Assembly: GCA_965243345.1 (NCBI GenBank)
Contig: CBDEUR010000003.1
Location: 2,852,001 to 2,916,000 of the forward strand
Length of the DNA stretch: 64,000 nt
Direction of reading: 5' to 3'
Source of the DNA: Bin52 sp965243345
Lineage (GTDB): Bacteria; Pseudomonadota; Alphaproteobacteria; Thalassobaculales; Thalassobaculaceae
The translations under genes were made by a program, and so were the position numbers. The notes under the pieces were generated by a model. That model worked only from the letters and a program-made list of their open reading frames with translations. It did no database searches and was not told the DNA's origin. This document shows positions 50,801-60,300 of this stretch, piece after piece. How positions within the stretch are numbered: position 1 is the stretch's first letter; each line of letters opens with the position of its first letter.

Positions 50801-52579
50801 CTACAGCTCCCGGTTGAAGTCGTCGAGCACCCGCGCGACCTGGCTCTCCTCGCCAAGTTCCAGGATCGCCTCGGCGCTGCGGCCCGCCGACTTCAGGCAG
50901 GTGACCCGAACGCGCTGCTTCACCCGGGGAACGCTCTTGCTGGTCATCGAGAGTTCACGGACCCCGAGACCGAGCAACAGTGAGGTGAAGCGGGGATTGC
51001 CGGCAATCTCACCGCACACGCTCACCGGCTTGCCCGCGCGGTTCGCCGCGGAGACGGTCATCCGGATGAGCCGCAGGACCGCCGGATGGAGCGGATTGTA
51101 AAGCGGTGCGACCTGTTCGTCGCCGCGATCGATCGCCAGCGTATACATGGTGAGGTCATTGGTTCCGATCGCGAAGAAATCAACCTCCCGCGCCAGTGCC
51201 TCGGCGATGAGCGCGGCACCGGGCACCTCGATCATCACTCCGAGCGGCGGGATCGTGACCGGCGACCGGTCCTTGATACGGGCGGCAACCTCGCAGACGA
51301 TCTCCCGGACTTCCCGCACTTCCTGCACGCTCGAGATCATCGGCAGCAGGAGCCGCACCGGACCATGGGCGGCGGCACGAAGGATTGCGGCAACCTGGAT
51401 GTGAAAGAGCTCCGGGTGGCGAAGCGACAGCCTGATCGCCCGCATTCCCAGCATCGGGTTGGCTCCCTCGGACCTGCCCTGGTGGACCCCGTAGACCTGC
51501 GATTCACCGCCGGTATCGAGCGTACGGATCGTAACCGGTCTCCCCTTCATGCCCTCGACGACCGAGCGAAGAAGCGCGTACTGCTCATCCTCACCGGGCG
51601 GCACGTCCCGGTTCATGAACATGAACTCGGTCCGCAGGAGGCCAACACCTTCCGCTCCGCTCTCGAGCGCGGTGTCGACATCACGGGCGAGTTCGATGTT
51701 GGCCTGCAGTCCGACAATGGTCCCGTCGGTGGTTTCCGCCGGCAGCGAACGCAGCCGTGCCAGCTGGCGGCCAAGCCGACGCTGGGCCGCGGACCTGCGC
51801 CTGTACTCGGCCAGAACCGCCGCGTCCGGGCGCACCAGTACGAGACCGGCCTCGCCGTTGACGACGATCCGGTCATTCGTGCGAACGGTGTCCATGATCC
51901 CCGCAACCCCGAGGACCGCGGGCAGTCCCATGGACCTCGCCAGGATCGCCGTATGGCCCTCCGGCCCGCCCGAGGCGGTCACGATCGCTGCCACGTGTTC
52001 CGGGTCCAGCAGGGCGATGTCGGCCGGGCTGAGTTCATCCGCCACCACCACCACGCCCTTCGGAAGCCCCGCGACCCGGGGAGACGGGGCCCGGACGAAC
52101 TGGCGGATGATCCGGGACCCCACGTCGCGGACATCGTGAACCCTGGCCGCGAAGTACGGATCCGCAATACCCTCGAAACCGCGTGCAATGTCACTGATGA
52201 CGGAACTGACCGCCGCCTCGGCGTTGATTCGTTCCTCCCTGATCCGGCTCTCGACCCCGGCCACCATCCGGTTCGATGCCAGCAGGGCAAGGTGGGCATC
52301 GAGCAGGAAGCCGAGTTCCTCACGCGCGGACGCGTTCAGGCTCTCGCCCTTGCTCCTGAGCTCCGCCACTTCGGCCCTCGCCCGGTCGAGGGCGTCGGCA
52401 AACCGCGCGGTTTCGCGCGAAACCGCGCGATCCGGGATACGGTATTCCGGTACGTGCGCGAGACCGGAGTCGATGACGTGCACCGAGCCGACGGCAATTC
52501 CGGCCGACACACCCACTCCGCTGAATTCGTGCCCGTCCGACGCCGCCCCGGCATCGGGATCACGCGCGTCACTCTTCAT
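50801..52579 (-). CDS. ptsI: PTS enzyme I (phosphoenolpyruvate-protein phosphotransferase)
   Basis: Product of 592 residues, the length of enzyme I without a GAF domain. The phospho-accepting His209 lies in TASGGPEGHTAILARSMGLP; the PEP-binding barrel has VGLLRTEFMFMNRD, RTLDTGGESQ and IGTNDLTMYTLAIDRGDEQV, with the active-site Cys in KPVSVCGEIAGNP. It moves phosphate from PEP to HPr. The start (52579) overlaps the end of the HPr gene by 11 bases. The operon has no sugar permease, as in regulatory PTS chains of Alphaproteobacteria. Confidence 0.95.
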   Translation of the reverse strand: MKSDARDPDAGAASDGHEFSGVGVSAGIAVGSVHVIDSGLAHVPEYRIPDRAVSRETARFADALDRARAEVAELRSKGESLNASAREELGFLLDAHLALLASNRMVAGVESRIREERINAEAAVSSVISDIARGFEGIADPYFAARVHDVRDVGSRIIRQFVRAPSPRVAGLPKGVVVVADELSPADIALLDPEHVAAIVTASGGPEGHTAILARSMGLPAVLGVAGIMDTVRTNDRIVVNGEAGLVLVRPDAAVLAEYRRRSAAQRRLGRQLARLRSLPAETTDGTIVGLQANIELARDVDTALESGAEGVGLLRTEFMFMNRDVPPGEDEQYALLRSVVEGMKGRPVTIRTLDTGGESQVYGVHQGRSEGANPMLGMRAIRLSLRHPELFHIQVAAILRAAAHGPVRLLLPMISSVQEVREVREIVCEVAARIKDRSPVTIPPLGVMIEVPGAALIAEALAREVDFFAIGTNDLTMYTLAIDRGDEQVAPLYNPLHPAVLRLIRMTVSAANRAGKPVSVCGEIAGNPRFTSLLLGLGVRELSMTSKSVPRVKQRVRVTCLKSAGRSAEAILELGEESQVARVLDDFNREL

Positions 52580-52856
52580 CGAACTTGTTCTCGACCAGCT
52601 GTACCATCCGGTGAACCGCGTCGGCGGCATCAGGACCACGCGCAGTCAGCCGTATGACAGACCCCGTGGCAGCCGCAAGCATCATCAACCCCATGATCGA
52701 ACGTCCCGACACGGTCTCGCCATCCTTCGAAACCTCGATTTCGCTTTCGAACATGGTCGAAAGCTTCACGAACCGTGCGGCTGCGCGCGCATGCAGCCCT
52801 CGTCGGTTGAGGATCGTGACGCTGCGTTGGTGTACCGGGCCATGCGGTCCGGTCAC
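52569..52856 (-). CDS. ptsH: HPr phosphocarrier protein
   Basis: Product of 95 residues starting at GTG 52856, which overlaps the upstream stop as GTGA. His22 in NRRGLHARAAARFVKL is the enzyme I phosphorylation site. Ser53 in ETVSGRSIMGLMML is the regulatory site for HprK. Both sites present with hprK nearby indicates carbon- or nitrogen-linked signalling rather than sugar uptake. Confidence 0.95.
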   Translation of the reverse strand: MTGPHGPVHQRSVTILNRRGLHARAAARFVKLSTMFESEIEVSKDGETVSGRSIMGLMMLAAATGSVIRLTARGPDAADAVHRMVQLVENKFDEE

Positions 52857-53287
52857 GACGGCTCTCTCAGGACTTCGGATGCAACCTTGATGTACTTCTG
52901 CCCGGCGTTCGTGACTTCCCGGACCACGTCCTCCAGGCATGCGTGTCTTCCGAGGCTTGCGAACCGGACCAGCATCGGCAGGTTGACTCCGGCAATGACC
53001 TCCACCCGGTCGCGCTCCATGATCGATATGGCCAGATTTGACGGTGTGCCTCCGAACATGTCGGTAAACACGATCACTCCCGCACCACGATCGACCTCGT
53101 TGATGGACTTCACGATGTCGTCGCGTCTCTGCTCCATGTCGTCCTCGGGCCCGATGCAGACCGTCGCTGTCTGTTCCTGGGGACCAACGACATGTTCCAG
53201 GACTTCGCGGAGACCGTCCGCCAACAACCCGTGGGCCACGACGACCATTCCAACCCGTACCGATTTGTCTGATTCAGCCATGGACAT
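52853..53287 (-). CDS. PTS EIIA component, mannose family
   Basis: Product of 144 residues; the start (53287) follows AGGGAGTGGAC. VRVGMVVVAHGLLADGLREV holds the phosphorylated His19; VIVFTDMFGGTPSNLAISIM and VIAGVNLPMLVRFASL are characteristic of EIIA-Man. In Alphaproteobacteria this single-domain protein receives phosphate from HPr without a transporter and has regulatory roles. Translationally coupled to HPr. Confidence 0.93.
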   Translation of the reverse strand: MSMAESDKSVRVGMVVVAHGLLADGLREVLEHVVGPQEQTATVCIGPEDDMEQRRDDIVKSINEVDRGAGVIVFTDMFGGTPSNLAISIMERDRVEVIAGVNLPMLVRFASLGRHACLEDVVREVTNAGQKYIKVASEVLREPS

Positions 53288-53366
53288 GTCCACTCCCTGA
53301 GATCCGGGAGCCACCCCTTCGGCGGAGAACCCGGTGACACGGATCAGAACGCGCGCGCAACCCGTT

Positions 53367-53798
53367 TCAGGAAGGGTTGGACCGCACGCCGGGCAAGACC
53401 CCGAACCGGACCTTCGCTACCGCAGACGCCTCGAACGGTGCAAGCCGCAGGAGCGGGATCGTGATTCCAAGGTACCGGCAGGATGCAGGCTCAGGAAGCC
53501 GGGTGATCTCGCCAGGTTCGACCAGGTCGCATACCGCGACAAGCTCGGCACGATCAAGCGATGGTGCCGGGCATATGCCCACTCCCCGGATCTCGATCCG
53601 ACCGGCAATGGCCTCCGGACATCGCGCGATGAGCCGCTCACCGTGACGCTCGAGAATCGTGCGGTCGTCCGCAACCAGCCTCCCGCCCCGTTCAATGAGA
53701 CGCAGGGCGAGATCCGACTTTCCCGACCCGGATGGCCCGCGAAACAGGACAGCCCTCCCGTCAACGGCGACGCAGGTTCCATGTACCGTGCAGTTCAT
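53367..53798 (-). CDS. hprK: HPr kinase/phosphorylase, short form
   Basis: Product of 143 residues, the short alphaproteobacterial form lacking the N-terminal domain. Walker A is FRGPSGSGKSDLAL; RGGRLVADDRTIL has the acidic residues after it, and AGRIEIRGVGICPAP the signature block. It phosphorylates or dephosphorylates Ser53 of HPr. The gene's ATGA overlaps the histidine-kinase stop by four bases, so signalling and PTS control are co-expressed. Confidence 0.93.
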   Translation of the reverse strand: MNCTVHGTCVAVDGRAVLFRGPSGSGKSDLALRLIERGGRLVADDRTILERHGERLIARCPEAIAGRIEIRGVGICPAPSLDRAELVAVCDLVEPGEITRLPEPASCRYLGITIPLLRLAPFEASAVAKVRFGVLPGVRSNPS

Positions 53799-55846
53799 CC
53801 TGCTCCCTTGCCCGACCGGTCCGGCGCCCGCGGATGGCGCACGACAAACCGCGCTCCCGTTACCGTTCCGTCTGCACCAGCCACATTTTCCGCGTGTATT
53901 GTTCCGCCAAGCGATCTGATGATCTCCCGGCAGCCTGCCAGGCCGATGCCGTGATGGCTGTGTTCCGGTTCGCCCGGCCGCATGGACCGGAACGGATCGA
54001 AGATCCTTTCCAGGTCTTCCTGCTCAATACCCGCGCCGCTGTTCTCTACCGAGATGCGAACACATTCCGGTTCCTTGAAGAAAACCATACGGAGAGCGCC
54101 GCTCTCTTCGACAAAGTTCTGCGCATTCGCTATCAACTCGTCAAAAATCATGTCAAAAAATCGCCAACACGTACATATCTGTACGCCGGACATGTCATCT
54201 GCCTCAACTACGGAAAATGATACCCTGTTCATTTTCATCTTGTTGAGACGATATAATTCAATCCACCGTGTGACAGTTCTCGTTTCACGTTCCTCCGCAT
54301 TTATATCGGCCTCCAGGGACTCAAAACTCACGACCCTCTCGGCTATGCGCCTCAGGTTGTTCAAGGACGCCTTGAGCTGACTGATGTTCCTGCCTGCCCT
54401 TTCGTAGTCCTTGTGCCCGATATCCTCTTCCACCAGTTCGGTGCAAATGGCCATACCCTCGATCGGGGACTTGAAACTGTGAAACAGGGTGCTCGCGTAC
54501 AGCTTCCTGCGCTGAATCCTGCCCTCGAGTTCGCTGGTCATATCCGCCAGTGACCTGGCCAGCACGCCGATTTCGTCCGGACGTTCCGCCACGGTCTCGA
54601 ATATTCTCGCCCGGTCCGACGCGTTCGGAGTTTCCTGCGCTGCGCCCGCCAGTTCGTGAAGCGGATACGCAATCGTCCGCGCCAGGTACAATGCCAGTAC
54701 ACCGAAACACGCGGCAATGAGCAGGAATCCCCCCACCGTGATACTGAGGAACACACGGGAATACGGTTCAATATTCAACTGTTCCTTGATCAACAAAACA
54801 TGGCCGACTGTCTCGGAGCCACTTATCAGAACAGGATGGTAAAACAAATCAACCGGTTTGTCGTTTATTCTATATTCATGCCATATTTTACCCGACTCAT
54901 TTTGATGAGTGACATAGGGCACACCTTCCCTGATTTTCGGGCAGTTGTTCCCTGGTTCTTCTTCTGGAGACGGGAACGGGAGCAACAATGCAGCTGGAAC
55001 CGGTGGTGGTGCATGTCGAGGAATATGATTCAGCCAATTTTGCGCTCCTTCACCCATTCTGATTGTTTCTACACTCCAACTTGTTTGTATCTTACTAACT
55101 GTTCTGTTGTTTCTATATTCGATTACATTCACTTGCAAAGGAACAGTATTCGTAGAATTGACCGACTTGGCGTCCTGCCCTGCTTCCAACCGGAAGCGGT
55201 CGGGAAGCACTCCGTGCACACTCGTCCGGACCCTCGGGCCGGAGAACGTCATCAGGATAGTGCCGTACCCTTCGATGAACCGGCCCCACGCAGTCGGCGC
55301 CCTGCCACTGAGGACTTGCATCACGCGATAGTGGCCTGACGCTTCCCTTCTGGATTCGGGTGGGTGTGGCCGGGATTTCCTCGTCAGCAGCCTTCCATGA
55401 GCATCATAGATGCAGACAGTGGTCGGAACGCCCCCGGTCCCGATGTCACCCCTGCCGTGCTCGCCGCTGCGGAACCTCTCTTCGGCAAGGAACCGGCCCA
55501 CGGCATCGGCAATCCCGCTTACCGTGCCGGTATGGAGTCTGCTTGCTCCTTGCCCGCCCGGGTCGGGATCCGAAACATAGGTGTCGGCGACAAGCTGCGC
55601 GATGAACCTGGCAGAGTCCTGGTTTCTGCGCAGCGCCTCCTCCCTCTCACCAGGCTGAAGCACCACGAATGCAAGCATGGCGCAGAGGAAGAGCGTGACC
55701 GGAACCAATGCGGTCAGGACGAACTTGTGGGAAACGCGTGCAGTCCTGAGCCACGACGCGCCAGCACTCACAACCAACCGGACGTTTCGAAGTCCGTGAA
55801 CTGGGTTTCGAAGATTTCGTGCGCGTTCTGCCATGCGCTCTTTCAT
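53795..55846 (-). CDS. Divergent sensor histidine kinase at the chvG position
   Basis: Product of 683 residues. Membrane segments at about 42-63 (FVLTALVPVTLFLCAMLAFV) and 368-392 (SITVGGFLLIAACFGVLALY) enclose a large periplasmic domain; a HAMP-like region follows. The H-box reads TLFHSFKSPIEGM (His456), with Ser where Glu or Asp is usual after the His. ATPase boxes are FDELIANAQNF, VENSGAGIEQED and HHGIGLAGCREII. Position beside hprK and pckA matches ChvG/ExoS, but the sequence is far from typical and locally AT-rich (for example 54650-55160). Signal unknown. Confidence 0.8.
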   Translation of the reverse strand: MKERMAERARNLRNPVHGLRNVRLVVSAGASWLRTARVSHKFVLTALVPVTLFLCAMLAFVVLQPGEREEALRRNQDSARFIAQLVADTYVSDPDPGGQGASRLHTGTVSGIADAVGRFLAEERFRSGEHGRGDIGTGGVPTTVCIYDAHGRLLTRKSRPHPPESRREASGHYRVMQVLSGRAPTAWGRFIEGYGTILMTFSGPRVRTSVHGVLPDRFRLEAGQDAKSVNSTNTVPLQVNVIEYRNNRTVSKIQTSWSVETIRMGEGAQNWLNHIPRHAPPPVPAALLLPFPSPEEEPGNNCPKIREGVPYVTHQNESGKIWHEYRINDKPVDLFYHPVLISGSETVGHVLLIKEQLNIEPYSRVFLSITVGGFLLIAACFGVLALYLARTIAYPLHELAGAAQETPNASDRARIFETVAERPDEIGVLARSLADMTSELEGRIQRRKLYASTLFHSFKSPIEGMAICTELVEEDIGHKDYERAGRNISQLKASLNNLRRIAERVVSFESLEADINAEERETRTVTRWIELYRLNKMKMNRVSFSVVEADDMSGVQICTCWRFFDMIFDELIANAQNFVEESGALRMVFFKEPECVRISVENSGAGIEQEDLERIFDPFRSMRPGEPEHSHHGIGLAGCREIIRSLGGTIHAENVAGADGTVTGARFVVRHPRAPDRSGKGAG

Positions 55847-55882
55847 GCTGGATCCAGATCACAGACAATACATCATAAACTT

Positions 55883-56710
55883 TTACCTTATCCACTTGTA
55901 GCCATGAGCATGAACGGTCCTGATTTTGTCAAATTCCGGGTCAATACTTATGAAGGCCTTCCTGATTCTCTTGATGTGATCCTTGATGTGATTGTTGGAT
56001 TTGGCCATTCGTCCTGGTCCCAGGGCTTCGGCAAGCTGGCCTCGCGAGAGAGTATGATCCGGATACCGAGCAAGTGAATGGACGATCTGGTAGGCGTCTG
56101 CAGTCAGGCCGACATGTTTTCCTTTCCATGTCGCACTTCTGTCATCCCCATGCAGTATCAGATTATCAACTTGCAATACCTTGTCTTTGGTTTCATTGGC
56201 GGTCGTTTCGACCAGTCCCTTCCTGTGTCGAATAATCAATGCCGCTGCCATATCTCTTATGGACTTCAAAGAAGTTTCCTTTGGTATAAATGACAAGGAA
56301 TAACTTCTAAACTCTTCCGCCCGCAATTCTCTATCAAATTCACTTTCAATAATCGTTGGCATAGGATTGAAGCTGGGATCCTTCGGAACATGTGTGTTTG
56401 CACCACTGTCAATAGACCTCTGATGGTATTCCAGATCCGTATAGGCTGACAGTGCCATTATTGGAGCATCACTCTTTGTTCTATAGTACTTAATGAGCTT
56501 GTAGCCGCTATCGGGCTCATCCAACCAAATATCTTGAATGATTAAGTCAATTTCCGTGTATGTTTGATTGAATGTTTCTTTCGCATCCTTGTAAAACCTG
56601 CACTCCAGGACCTCGTAGCCCATGCGGCACAACCCTTCAGCCAATGGAATACGAAAATCTGCCGAGTCATCAACCAGCAGAATGCACCCCTTGTCGCCTG
56701 ACTGAGCCAT
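55883..56710 (-). CDS. Divergent response regulator at the chvI position
   Basis: Product of 275 residues from MAQSGDKGCILLVDDSADFR; the start follows GGAGATCACC. Receiver residues: Asp14/15, phospho-acceptor Asp60 (LIIQDIWLDEPDS), Ser88 and Lys110. A linker of ~50 residues leads to an OmpR-like winged helix (VGLTADAYQIVHSLARYPDH, then IKDHIKRIRKAFISIDPEFD and VHAHGYKWIR). It should partner with the kinase encoded downstream. Less GC-rich than pckA next to it, consistent with divergence or replacement. Confidence 0.85.
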   Translation of the reverse strand: MAQSGDKGCILLVDDSADFRIPLAEGLCRMGYEVLECRFYKDAKETFNQTYTEIDLIIQDIWLDEPDSGYKLIKYYRTKSDAPIMALSAYTDLEYHQRSIDSGANTHVPKDPSFNPMPTIIESEFDRELRAEEFRSYSLSFIPKETSLKSIRDMAAALIIRHRKGLVETTANETKDKVLQVDNLILHGDDRSATWKGKHVGLTADAYQIVHSLARYPDHTLSRGQLAEALGPGRMAKSNNHIKDHIKRIRKAFISIDPEFDKIRTVHAHGYKWIR

Positions 56711-57021
56711 GGTGATCTCCCCGTCGAGACCAGGATTCGCGCTCGATACTCTGCCATGAAAGTGGCAAGCGGGCCCGGTCTGCTGCCACAATTTTCGCCG
56801 CGTGCACCGGGTCGTCCCGCCGGCTCGGGGCCGCCGACGCGCGTGCGTCACTGGGCACGCTGTCCGGTCCCGGAGCCCGCGCGGGCCCGAGGCTGTCCTC
56901 CCTCCGCATCGTCCTTCCGTCAGCGGTTGATTTTCGTGCGCCGATCAACCAAACAGTCACATTCGCGCGAATGGTCCGGTACCCTCGCAGCGCGACAGTC
57001 TGTTGTGGAGGATACCATACC
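56711..57021. promoter_or_regulatory. Divergent regulator-pckA intergenic region
   Basis: About 310 bases between the regulator and pckA start codons. It contains an inverted repeat GGTTGAT (56925-56931) and ATCAACC (56944-56950) with 12 bases between, about 70 bases before the pckA start, a plausible operator. No clear sigma70 boxes were assigned. Confidence 0.35.
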
Positions 57022-58623
57022 ATGGTCCGCGAACCCGCCGACCGCGCGCCCTTGGAAACGCACGGGCTGTTCGACCTTGCAAGCGTCAATCGCAATCTGT
57101 CACTTCCGGCACTCTACCAGCATGCGGTCCGGCGCAACGAGGCCAGTGTCGCGCCTGGCGGAGCCCTTGTCGTCAATACCGGCGAACATACCGGTCGCTC
57201 GCCCCGTGACCGCTTCATCGTCCGGACCCCGGGAGTGGACGGGACCATCAACTGGGGCGCGGTGAACCAACCGCTCGAACCACGGGTCTTCGACGACATG
57301 CACAGGCGGGTGGCAGCCCATTTCGCCAACCGGGATGTCTTCGTGCAGGACTGCATCGCCGGTGCCGACCCGTCCTACGGCATCCGGGTGCGCGTCGTGA
57401 CCGAACTGGCCTGGTGCGCACTCTTCTCGCGCAACATGTTCATCCGGCCACCGGCAGGAGATGCCGCCTGGGCGGAGCCTGACTTCACCATCCTGCACGC
57501 CCCCGGGCTGCGGGCACGGGGACAGTCCGACGGCCTCAACTCCGAGACCTTCATCCTGATCCATCTCGAGAAGCGCCTGGTGCTGATCGGCGGCACCGGA
57601 TACGCCGGCGAGATCAAGAAATCCATCTTCGGTATTCTGAACTACCTGCTTCCCGACCGGAACGTACTGCCGATGCACTGTTCGGCCAACGTCGGGCCCC
57701 GGGGTGATACCGCCGTTTTCTTCGGCCTGTCAGGAACCGGCAAGACCACCCTGTCGGCCGACAGCAGCCGCAGGCTGATCGGGGACGACGAGCACGGCTG
57801 GTCGGAATCCGGCGTCTTCAACTTCGAGGGCGGCTGCTATGCGAAGGTGATCAACCTCTCCGCAGAGGCCGAGCCCGAGATTTACGCGACCACCTCACGG
57901 TTCGGCACCGTGCTCGAGAACGTGGTGTTCGACCCGGTCACCCACGAACTCGATTTGGCCGACAATTCGCTGACCGAGAACACGCGGGCCTGCTATCCAC
58001 TCGATTATGTCGGGAACACGGCCGACGGGTGCGGCGATCATCCCCGCAACGTCGTCATGCTGACCGCGGATGCCTTCGGGGTGCTGCCGCCGATCGCCCG
58101 CCTGTCACCGGAACAGGCCATGTATCACTTCCTTTCCGGCTACACCGCCCGTGTCGCCGGCACGGAACGCGGTCTCGGCCGCCAGCCCGAAGCCACATTC
58201 TCGACCTGTTTCGGTGCTCCGTTCATGCCAAGACAGCCAACGGTCTACGGCGAGATGCTGCGCCACAGGATCGCGGAGCACGGAGCAACCTGCTGGCTGG
58301 TCAACACCGGATGGTCCGGGGGCAAGGCCGGAGACGGCGGCCGGCGCATGCCGCTCGGATACACCCGGGCCATGGTCCGGGCCGCCCTTGACGGCGTTCT
58401 CGAGACGGTGCCGATCCGCGAGGACCGGCGTTTCGGTCTCCAGGTTCCCGAACACTGCCCCGATGTCCCGGAAGAGATTCTCCAGCCGCGCGCGGCATGG
58501 CACGACAAGTCACGCTACGATGTGACGGCAGCAGACCTCTGCAGCCGGTTCATCGAGAACTTCCGGTCGTTCGAGAGCCAGGTCAGCGAAACCGTGCGCG
58601 CGGCCGGTGCCCGCGCCGTCTGA
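57022..58623 (+). CDS. pckA: Phosphoenolpyruvate carboxykinase (ATP)
   Basis: Product of 533 residues; ATG 57022 follows TGGAGGATACCATACC. Markers are VNTGEHTGRSPRDRFIV, the kinase-1a loop FFGLSGTGKTTLSAD, LIGDDEHGWSESGVFNFEGG with metal ligands, and PTVYGEMLRHRI. It converts oxaloacetate and ATP to PEP for gluconeogenesis. The gene is divergent from the two-component system, the classic alphaproteobacterial arrangement. Confidence 0.97.
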   Translation: MVREPADRAPLETHGLFDLASVNRNLSLPALYQHAVRRNEASVAPGGALVVNTGEHTGRSPRDRFIVRTPGVDGTINWGAVNQPLEPRVFDDMHRRVAAHFANRDVFVQDCIAGADPSYGIRVRVVTELAWCALFSRNMFIRPPAGDAAWAEPDFTILHAPGLRARGQSDGLNSETFILIHLEKRLVLIGGTGYAGEIKKSIFGILNYLLPDRNVLPMHCSANVGPRGDTAVFFGLSGTGKTTLSADSSRRLIGDDEHGWSESGVFNFEGGCYAKVINLSAEAEPEIYATTSRFGTVLENVVFDPVTHELDLADNSLTENTRACYPLDYVGNTADGCGDHPRNVVMLTADAFGVLPPIARLSPEQAMYHFLSGYTARVAGTERGLGRQPEATFSTCFGAPFMPRQPTVYGEMLRHRIAEHGATCWLVNTGWSGGKAGDGGRRMPLGYTRAMVRAALDGVLETVPIREDRRFGLQVPEHCPDVPEEILQPRAAWHDKSRYDVTAADLCSRFIENFRSFESQVSETVRAAGARAV

Positions 58624-58662
58624 CTGCACCCGACCCTCCCCCTCATCAGAAGGGACCTGCAC

Positions 58663-60207
58663 ATGAACGGTGCCGAATCACTCGTCCGTACACTGGTGCG
58701 AAGCGGCATAGACACCAGTTTCACCAATCCCGGCACTTCGGAGATGCACTTTGTCGCCGCCCTCGATCGCATTGGCGGCATGCGGTGCGTCCTCGGCCTG
58801 TTCGAGGGGGTGGTGACGGGCATGGCCGACGGCTACGCGCGCATGATGGACCGCCCGGCCGCGACCCTGCTCCACCTTGGTCCGGGCTTCGGGAATGGCA
58901 TCGCCAACCTGCACAATGCCCGCAAGGCGCATTCGCCCATCGTCAACATCGTGGGTGATCACGCCACCTACCATGTCCGCCACAACGCGCCACTGACCGC
59001 CGATATCGAGGGCCTGGCCAGGCCTGTTTCCCACTGGATCCGGACCTCACCGTCGGCCCGTGATGTCGCACGCGACGGAGCACGGGCGGTGCAGGCCGCG
59101 CGCACGGGAGCGGGCCGGATCGCCACGCTGATCCTGCCGGCCGATACGGCGTGGAACGAAGCCGGGAGCGAAGACCCGGCACCCGTGACGGTCCCCCGGC
59201 GTACCGGTGTCGCTGCCGATGCGATCAGGACCGCCGCCGGGGCGCTCGCGTCGGGCGAGAACACCCTCATCCACATGACCGGACGCGCCCTGCGCGAGGA
59301 CACGCTCAGGCTGGCTGGACAGATCCGCAGCAAGACCGGATGCAGGCTCTCCTGCATGACGGCAAATGCGCGATGGCAACGTGGAGCCGGGCGCGCGTAT
59401 GTTGAACGCATCCAGTATCCGGTCGACGTGGCACTTCGCCAGTTGCAAGACGTTCGGCACATCATCCTGGTCGGGACCGATGCTCCGGTGGCCTTCTTCG
59501 CCTACCCGAACCGTCCGAGCGTGCTGGTACCCGAGGGCTGCCGGGTGCACCACCTGGCCGACATCGACCACGACCACCTGGCGGTGCTGCAGTCCCTCGT
59601 TGACGAACTCGACGCGCACGATGCGCCCGAACTCGAGAGCCGCGATCCTCCTGACCTGGCAACCGGCTCCCTGACGACGGAAGCAATCGCACGCGCGCTG
59701 GGACACCATATGCCGGAAAACGCGATCCTGGTGGACGAGTCCGTCACCTCCGGTCGCGGTTTCATGCCCTTTACCCGCAACGCGGCTCCCCACGAATGGC
59801 TGGCTTTGACCGGTGGGTCGATCGGCTACGGGCTCCCGTGCGCCACCGGTGCCTCCCTCGCGTGTCCCGATCGGAAGGTGATCTGCACCGAGGGCGACGG
59901 ATCGGCGATGTATACGATCCAGGCCCTGTGGACGCAGGCTCGCGAAGGGTGTGATGTGGTGACAATCCTGTTCAACAACCGCAGCTACGCGATACTGAAG
60001 GGCGAACTCGCCAACGTCGGAGCCGGCAACCCCGGGCGTACCGCCCTCGACATGCTCGACCTCGACCGCCCGGATCTGGACTGGTGCCGGCTCGCCGGTT
60101 CCATGGGAGTACCCGCAACCCGGGCGACGACCGCCGAGGAATTCAATGGCCAGCTGGCACGCGCGGTTGCCGAACCGGGTCCACGGCTGATCGAGGTTGT
60201 CATGTAG
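58663..60207 (+). CDS. Thiamine-diphosphate-dependent acetolactate-synthase-like enzyme
   Basis: Product of 514 residues. The PYR domain has FTNPGTSEMHFVAALDRIGG and the activating Glu in VLGLFEGVVTGMADGYARM; the PP domain has VICTEGDGSAMYTIQALWTQ (GDGS) and VTILFNNRSYAILKGELAN. It lacks obvious FAD-binding signatures. Family members include acetolactate synthase-like proteins and benzoylformate decarboxylase, so the 2-keto acid substrate is not certain. Only 39 bases after pckA on the same strand. Confidence 0.8.
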   Translation: MNGAESLVRTLVRSGIDTSFTNPGTSEMHFVAALDRIGGMRCVLGLFEGVVTGMADGYARMMDRPAATLLHLGPGFGNGIANLHNARKAHSPIVNIVGDHATYHVRHNAPLTADIEGLARPVSHWIRTSPSARDVARDGARAVQAARTGAGRIATLILPADTAWNEAGSEDPAPVTVPRRTGVAADAIRTAAGALASGENTLIHMTGRALREDTLRLAGQIRSKTGCRLSCMTANARWQRGAGRAYVERIQYPVDVALRQLQDVRHIILVGTDAPVAFFAYPNRPSVLVPEGCRVHHLADIDHDHLAVLQSLVDELDAHDAPELESRDPPDLATGSLTTEAIARALGHHMPENAILVDESVTSGRGFMPFTRNAAPHEWLALTGGSIGYGLPCATGASLACPDRKVICTEGDGSAMYTIQALWTQAREGCDVVTILFNNRSYAILKGELANVGAGNPGRTALDMLDLDRPDLDWCRLAGSMGVPATRATTAEEFNGQLARAVAEPGPRLIEVVM

Positions 60208-60300
60208 TGGCCGTCAGCCGTGAACCGCTTCCGCGCGCCAACGATGTCCGACCACCGACGCAGGTGAAATAGCCGGGATCCGCTGCCCGGGGCAGGCGGC

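Noticed and set aside
60280..60299. Terminator between the TPP enzyme and aldolase genes (CCGCTGCCC / GGGGCAGGCGG).
   Set aside because: The stem is imperfect and no T-run follows on either strand, so I did not annotate it.
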